Of a stretch of 64,000 nucleotides of DNA, positions 63,861-64,000 are shown one piece after another. The DNA comes from Nymphalis io (Eukaryota > Arthropoda > Insecta > Lepidoptera > Nymphalidae). How positions within the stretch are numbered: the stretch's first letter is position 1; each line of letters starts with the position of its first letter. The stretch spans positions 310,001 to 374,000 of the forward strand of contig NC_065910.1 in the NCBI RefSeq assembly GCF_905147045.1, in the 5' to 3' direction. A program made the translations under genes and the position numbers. The notes under the pieces were generated by a model that was given only the letters and a program-made list of their open reading frames with translations, ran no database searches and was not told the origin of the DNA.

Positions 63861-64000
63861 ATCTAAAGTGTGTCGGAAGTTCGCGATTAGATTGAGCCAC
63901 AGCGGCAGGAAGGAACCGCCAAATTAGCCTCCCTCTCTCGTGGTACCACCTCCCACTAACCTCCTGTCACCCTCCTCAGCGATTGTTTGCTCCCATTAGC
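63861..64000. promoter_or_regulatory. GC-richer island at the window edge
   Basis: GCGATTAGATTGAGCCACAG and CTCCCATTAGC half sites with pyrimidine-rich stretches. It continues past the window, so its nature cannot be judged. Confidence 0.25.

Noticed and set aside
1..64000. CRISPR arrays, operons, attachment sites, replication origins
   Set aside because: The window is eukaryotic; the regular repeats seen are dispersed SINE, LINE and family A copies or simple sequence.

Overview
The window is AT-rich animal DNA, almost certainly from a butterfly or moth. Two kinds of evidence support this: the dispersed repeats (tRNA-derived SINEs and an RTE-clade LINE of the types common in lepidopteran, probably nymphalid, genomes) and the gene structure (GT-AG introns, GC-rich short exons in an AT-rich background). 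There are no prokaryotic features and no CRISPR array. The organism call is inference from repeat type.

Two protein-coding genes can be reconstructed completely, both on the minus strand, and neither is visible as one long open frame. Gene 1 (17275 down to 15044) has four exons (17218-17275, 16360-16456, 15562-15770, 15044-15210) with compatible phases. It encodes a 176-residue secreted protein: a signal peptide, a low-complexity linker, a block of two 17-residue cysteine units, and a C-terminal pacifastin-type inhibitor domain. Gene 2 (58525 down to 33554, probable start of transcription near 58878) has six exons (58453-58525, 51135-51283, 50175-50312, 44125-44212, 34214-34352, 33554-33713). 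It encodes a 248-residue PRD-class (Q50, paired-like) homeodomain transcription factor with an N-terminal octapeptide-type motif. It resembles the homeobrain/Arx/Rx group but shows no OAR motif at its C terminus.

Layout: 1-14.9 kb holds repeats (a Jockey/CR1-like LINE fragment, RTE fragments, SINEs, a poly(A)-tailed family here called family A) and no recognised gene. 15.0-17.3 kb is the pacifastin gene. 17.8-33.5 kb is intergenic with many SINEs and several GC-richer islands that may be regulatory. 33.5-58.9 kb is the homeobox gene; intron 4 contains two RTE copies, one near full length, and two of its splice acceptors have transposon insertions about 20-30 nt away. 58.9-64 kb is upstream DNA with GC-richer islands containing homeodomain-type TAAT/ATTA sites.

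Repeat families used below: family A, a roughly 300-bp poly(A)-tailed repeat beginning ACTGGTGGTAGGGC; family B, a tRNA-derived SINE with a CGAGATGGCCCAGTGG head; family C, a tRNA-derived SINE with a TTGGTCTAGTGGC-type head and ATT tail; family D, a tRNA-derived SINE with a GTTGGTGG head and ATT tail; plus RTE LINE copies whose 3' ends are TGAT or TGA microsatellites. Four insertions have target-site duplications that can be read directly. No previously undescribed system stands out; the most noteworthy items are the duplicated cysteine module upstream of the pacifastin domain and the transposon-crowded splice sites of the homeobox gene.
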